Source of the DNA: Pararhodobacter zhoushanensis
GTDB taxonomy: Bacteria > Pseudomonadota > Alphaproteobacteria > Rhodobacterales > Rhodobacteraceae
Assembly (NCBI RefSeq): GCF_025949695.1
Contig: NZ_JAPDFL010000001.1
Span: forward strand, 4,095,501 to 4,159,500
Length of the DNA: 64,000 bases
Direction of reading: 5' to 3'
Translations under genes and position numbers: made by a program
Shown: piece after piece, positions 61,066 to 64,000 of the stretch
How positions within the stretch are numbered: position 1 is the stretch's first letter
How the letters are laid out: each line of letters opens with the position of its first letter
The notes under the pieces: model-generated
The model's input: the letters and a program-made list of their open reading frames with translations, nothing else
What the model was told of the DNA's origin: nothing
Database searches by the model: none

Positions 61066-62102
61066 TGTCTTCCGATACGTCCGAGGACGGGGCCGCGCGC
61101 CTCGTCCTTTTCCTTTGCCTGTCGCTCTTGACCCTGATCCTCGCCGTCGCCGCCGCGACGGCGATCGGCGATTACAACATCGCGCTGCGCACGGTCTTCT
61201 TGTCGGTCACCAACGAACTGGGCCTGACCCACGCCGAAATCGCCCCCATCGAACAGAGCGTCATCTGGAACCTGCGCCTGAGCCGGGCGCTGGTGGCGGC
61301 GCTTGCGGGGGCTGGCCTCGCGCTCTGCGGGGCGATCCTGCAGGCGCTCTTGCGCAATGCGCTGGCCGAACCCTTCGTGCTGGGCGTCTCGGCCGGGGCC
61401 TCGACCGGGGCGGTCTGCGTGATCGTGCTGGGGATCGGCGCGGGCAGCCTGTCCCTGTCGCTGGGCGCCTTCGCCGGGGCTTTCGCCGCCTTCGCGCTGG
61501 TGGCGCTTTTGTCGAACGGCGCGACCAGCGGGCCAAACCACACCATTCTCGCCGGTGTCGCCGCTTCGCAGCTCTTCAACGCGCTGACCTCGTATATCGT
61601 CACCACATCGGGCAATGCGCAGCAGGCGCGGGATGTGATGTTCTGGCTTCTGGGCAGCTTTGGCGGCGTGCGGTGGCCGGATTTCCAGCTTCTGCTGGGC
61701 GTGGTGATCGTCAGCCTCGCGATCTGCATCCTGATGGCAAGGTCGCTCGACGCCTTCACCTTCGGCGACGAGGACGCCGCAGCTCTCGGCGTGCCGGTGG
61801 TGCGCATCCGGCTGGTGCTGTTCGGCGTGACCGCCCTTCTGACCGCGACCATTGTCAGCATGGTCGGCGCCATCGGCTTCGTCGGTCTCGTGGTGCCGCA
61901 TGCCGCGCGCTACGTCGCCGGGCCCATGCATATGCGGCTTTTGCCAGCCAGCGCCATGGTCGGCGCGGTCTTCATGGTGATCGCCGATATCGTCTCGCGC
62001 GTGATCGCCGCGCAGCAGACGGTGCCCATCGGGGTGGTCACGGCGCTGGTCGGCGTGCCCTTCTTTGCCATCATCCTCTACCGGGCGAGGCCGCAGGCAT
62101 GA
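61065..62102 (+). CDS. FecCD-family ABC permease
   Basis: A 345-residue permease with about ten helices: IWNLRLSRALVAALAGAGLA, LCGAILQALLRNALAEPFVL, AEPFVLGVSAGASTGAV and GAIGFVGLVVPHAARYVAGP. A TGATG junction couples it to the binding protein. It presumably works as a homodimer, since a second permease gene is absent. Confidence 0.93.
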   Translation: MSSDTSEDGAARLVLFLCLSLLTLILAVAAATAIGDYNIALRTVFLSVTNELGLTHAEIAPIEQSVIWNLRLSRALVAALAGAGLALCGAILQALLRNALAEPFVLGVSAGASTGAVCVIVLGIGAGSLSLSLGAFAGAFAAFALVALLSNGATSGPNHTILAGVAASQLFNALTSYIVTTSGNAQQARDVMFWLLGSFGGVRWPDFQLLLGVVIVSLAICILMARSLDAFTFGDEDAAALGVPVVRIRLVLFGVTALLTATIVSMVGAIGFVGLVVPHAARYVAGPMHMRLLPASAMVGAVFMVIADIVSRVIAAQQTVPIGVVTALVGVPFFAIILYRARPQA

Positions 62103-62863
62103 GCGTCATCGCGGAAAACCTGAGCTGGGGCGTGAAGCGCCGCATGATCGTGCAGGATGTTTCGCTCAGCGTCGCGCCGGGCGAGACGCTGGGCCTGATC
62201 GGCCCGAACGGATCGGGCAAATCCTCGTTGCTGCGGCTTCTGGCCGGGCTGCGCCGCCCCGCCTCGGGCCGTGTCGAGATCAACGGCCAGAACATCGCGC
62301 AGGTATCGCGCAAGGCTCTGTCGCGACAGGTCGCCTTTGTCCAGCAGAGCGCCGCGACCGACACGAATGTCACGGTGGCCGATGTGGTGCGGCTGGGCCG
62401 GACGCCGCACCGCTCGGCGCTCGCAGGCTGGTCCGAGGCCGACGAGGCCGCGGTAACGCAGGCGCTTGGCCGCGTTGAAATGGCGACACGCCGAAAGCAG
62501 GCGTGGCAAACACTCTCGGGTGGCGAGCGGCAGCGGGTTCATATCGCCCGGGCGCTGGCTCAGGCACCGCAGGTCATGTTCCTCGACGAGCCGACCAACC
62601 ACCTCGACATCCATCACCAGATCGAGATCCTGCGCATGGTGCGCGAGCTTGATCTGACCAGCGTCATTGCGCTGCACGATCTGAACCTTGCCGCCATGTT
62701 CTGCGACCGGATGGTGGTGCTCGAGGCCGGGGCCGTCCGCGCCTGCGGCACGCCCGAAGAGGTGTTGACCCAAAAGATCCTGCGCGACGTGTTCCGCGTC
62801 ACCGCCCATGTCAGCGGATCGCCAGAGACCGGCCGCCCCCATATCCGGTTCAGCCCGGAATGA
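62099..62863 (+). CDS. ABC transporter ATPase, FepC/BtuD type
   Basis: A 254-residue ATPase with Walker A LIGPNGSGKSSLLRLLAG, signature LSGGERQRVHIARALA, Walker B VMFLDEPTNHLDI and switch LHDLNLAA. Starts in an ATGA overlap with the permease gene and overlaps the next gene in the same way. It completes the importer. Confidence 0.94.
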   Translation: MSVIAENLSWGVKRRMIVQDVSLSVAPGETLGLIGPNGSGKSSLLRLLAGLRRPASGRVEINGQNIAQVSRKALSRQVAFVQQSAATDTNVTVADVVRLGRTPHRSALAGWSEADEAAVTQALGRVEMATRRKQAWQTLSGGERQRVHIARALAQAPQVMFLDEPTNHLDIHHQIEILRMVRELDLTSVIALHDLNLAAMFCDRMVVLEAGAVRACGTPEEVLTQKILRDVFRVTAHVSGSPETGRPHIRFSPE

Positions 62864-63783
62864 GGCGCGCAGGATCGAAGGCGGCTCCAGCCGTCGCCAC
62901 GCAGGCATCATTGGAGGTGAACGAAGCGCTCGGCATCACCTTGCGCATCCTGTCGACGCTGGCCTTTGCGCTGATGGGGGTCTGCGTCAAGGCGCTCGGC
63001 GACACGGTGCCCTTGGGGCAGTTGGTGTTCTTCCGGTCGGCTGTCGCGCTGCTGCCGTTGGTGGTGTTCCTGTGGTGGCGTGGCGACTGGCCGCGGGGGC
63101 TTGTGACCTCGCGGCCCTTTGGTCATATCGGGCGCTGCCTGATGGGCGCGGTGGCCATGTTCACGTCTTTCGCGACGATCCGCCTGTTGCCGCTCGCCGA
63201 AGCGACCATGCTGTCCTACCTGTCACCGGTCATGCTCGCGGTGCTGGGCTGGGTTCTTCTCAGCGAGCAACTGAACGCGCGGCGCCTCGGTGGCGTGGCG
63301 CTCGGCCTCGCCGGCGCGGCCGCCTTCTTCCTGCCAGCTTCGGCTGGCGTGTTGCCGGATTCGGCCGGGCTGGGTGTGGCGTTGGGCCTTTTGACGGCTG
63401 TCCTGACGGCAGGCGCGCTGATTCAGGTGCGCCGGCTGACGCTGCTGGGTGAAGGCGCCGGAGCCATCGCGTTCTGGTTTGCCACCGTGTCCGCCCTTTG
63501 CGGCCTCGCCACCCTTCCGTGGGGATGGGTCTGGCCAGGTGCCGCAGGCATGGCTCTGTTGATCGCAACCGGCCTCGCGGGCGGGCTCGCCCATATTCTG
63601 ATGACGCTGTCCTTCAGCCACGCCGAGGCCTCGGCTCTGGCTCCGTTCGAATACCTGTCGGTTCTCTGGGCCGTTGCGCTCGGGTTCGTCGTTTTCGCCG
63701 AAGTGCCCGGTTTGGCCTTTCTTCTGGCGGGGCCTCTGATCCTTGTCGGCGCTTTCGTCGCGCGGTCCGGCAGGCCACGTTAG
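62860..63783 (+). CDS. EamA/DMT-family transporter
   Basis: A 307-residue permease with two five-helix EamA repeats (ILSTLAFALMGVCVKALGDT, VPLGQLVFFRSAVALLPLVV; ALAPFEYLSVLWAVALGFVV). Four bases of overlap with the ATPase suggest one transcript. It probably exports a small metabolite, possibly a metallophore linked to the ABC uptake system next to it, which is inference. Confidence 0.88.
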   Translation: MRRAGSKAAPAVATQASLEVNEALGITLRILSTLAFALMGVCVKALGDTVPLGQLVFFRSAVALLPLVVFLWWRGDWPRGLVTSRPFGHIGRCLMGAVAMFTSFATIRLLPLAEATMLSYLSPVMLAVLGWVLLSEQLNARRLGGVALGLAGAAAFFLPASAGVLPDSAGLGVALGLLTAVLTAGALIQVRRLTLLGEGAGAIAFWFATVSALCGLATLPWGWVWPGAAGMALLIATGLAGGLAHILMTLSFSHAEASALAPFEYLSVLWAVALGFVVFAEVPGLAFLLAGPLILVGAFVARSGRPR

Positions 63784-64000
63784 GCGCCTACCGACGGTCC
63801 TTCGGGCAATGCGGACCGTAGCAATCGCGCGGCAGCGGTGTGATCGCGACGAAGCTCGACGCCTCCGGGATTGCGCGATGACAGGGAAGCAGGTCAGGGC
63901 TGCTCTCGGCGCAAGCCACGCAGCGGCCATCAAGGGCCTGAAGGCCGCTGCATGAAGTCAGTCGAACGCTGCGCGTCCGACTGAACGCTCCCGAGCACCC
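63784..64000. other. Right-edge region without a gene
   Basis: I see nothing that I can assign. Open frames here have no start with a ribosome site and no motif. Confidence 0.4.

Noticed and set aside
1..64000. CRISPR array or CRISPR-associated genes
   Set aside because: No regularly spaced direct repeats and no cas-like motifs were seen anywhere in the window.
1..64000. Ribosomal RNA genes or further tRNA genes
   Set aside because: Apart from the tRNA-Met at 16315-16391, I saw no cloverleaf or conserved rRNA segment.

Overview
The window reads as the chromosome of a high-GC alphaproteobacterium of the Rhodobacteraceae (Rhodobacter/Paracoccus/Roseobacter type). The pointers are the gene content (two TRAP transport operons, a Sox gene set, succinylase-route dapD and dapE, an NDH-SelD fusion, a DUF2312/GapR-like gene) and GC-rich codon use throughout. 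No marker gene fixes genus or species.

Positions 1-16391 are one end of a lambda-type prophage inserted in the 3' end of a tRNA-Met(CAT) gene. A leftward block (1-10029) carries a Cro-like and a CII-like regulator, replication and accessory genes, a putative late regulator, and the Nu1/GpA terminase, gpW-like joiner and portal genes; it runs off the left edge. A rightward block holds a CI/LexA-type repressor (10118), small genes, a GapR-like protein, a C5-cytosine methyltransferase with a long second reading frame inside it, and the integrase. The same GGGGA-N6-TCCCC-type operator occurs three times between cro and cI and twice 1.2 kb away, in front of the rightward block. The integrase is frameshifted just before its catalytic tyrosine.

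Positions 16541-28873 look like conserved host chromosome: NDH-SelD fusion, dapE, a frameshifted hybrid histidine kinase, a LOG-family protein, a PLP dehydratase, a glyoxalase-fold protein, dapD, an alanine/glycine symporter, a rhodanese and an SGNH hydrolase. Positions 28962-33559 form an RpiR-regulated TRAP operon ending in an Asp/Glu/hydantoin-racemase-family gene, with matching palindromes before rpiR and before the transporter. A cysteine-synthase-family gene follows.

Positions 35460-52688 are catabolic. A V4R regulator with a degenerate AAA+ domain is divergent from a cupin dioxygenase, SDR, branched-chain-type ABC transporter (livG-like gene frameshifted) and zinc alcohol dehydrogenase. 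After an IS3-type scar comes a GntR regulator, gamma-glutamyltransferase-family protein, second TRAP system, TauE/SafE permease and a frameshifted amidase, closed by an IS5-type scar.

Positions 53530-59744 are a compact composite operon: IorA/IorB molybdenum hydroxylase with a Tat signal, monoheme cytochrome c, flavocytochrome-c sulfide dehydrogenase-type flavoprotein, then SoxX, SoxY, SoxZ and SoxA, with no SoxB or SoxCD and a SoxY lacking the usual GGCGG tail. This is the best candidate for an undescribed system. The window ends with a siderophore/heme-type ABC transporter and an EamA permease. Four genes (integrase, histidine kinase, livG, amidase) each carry one single-base frameshift, so consensus quality should be checked.
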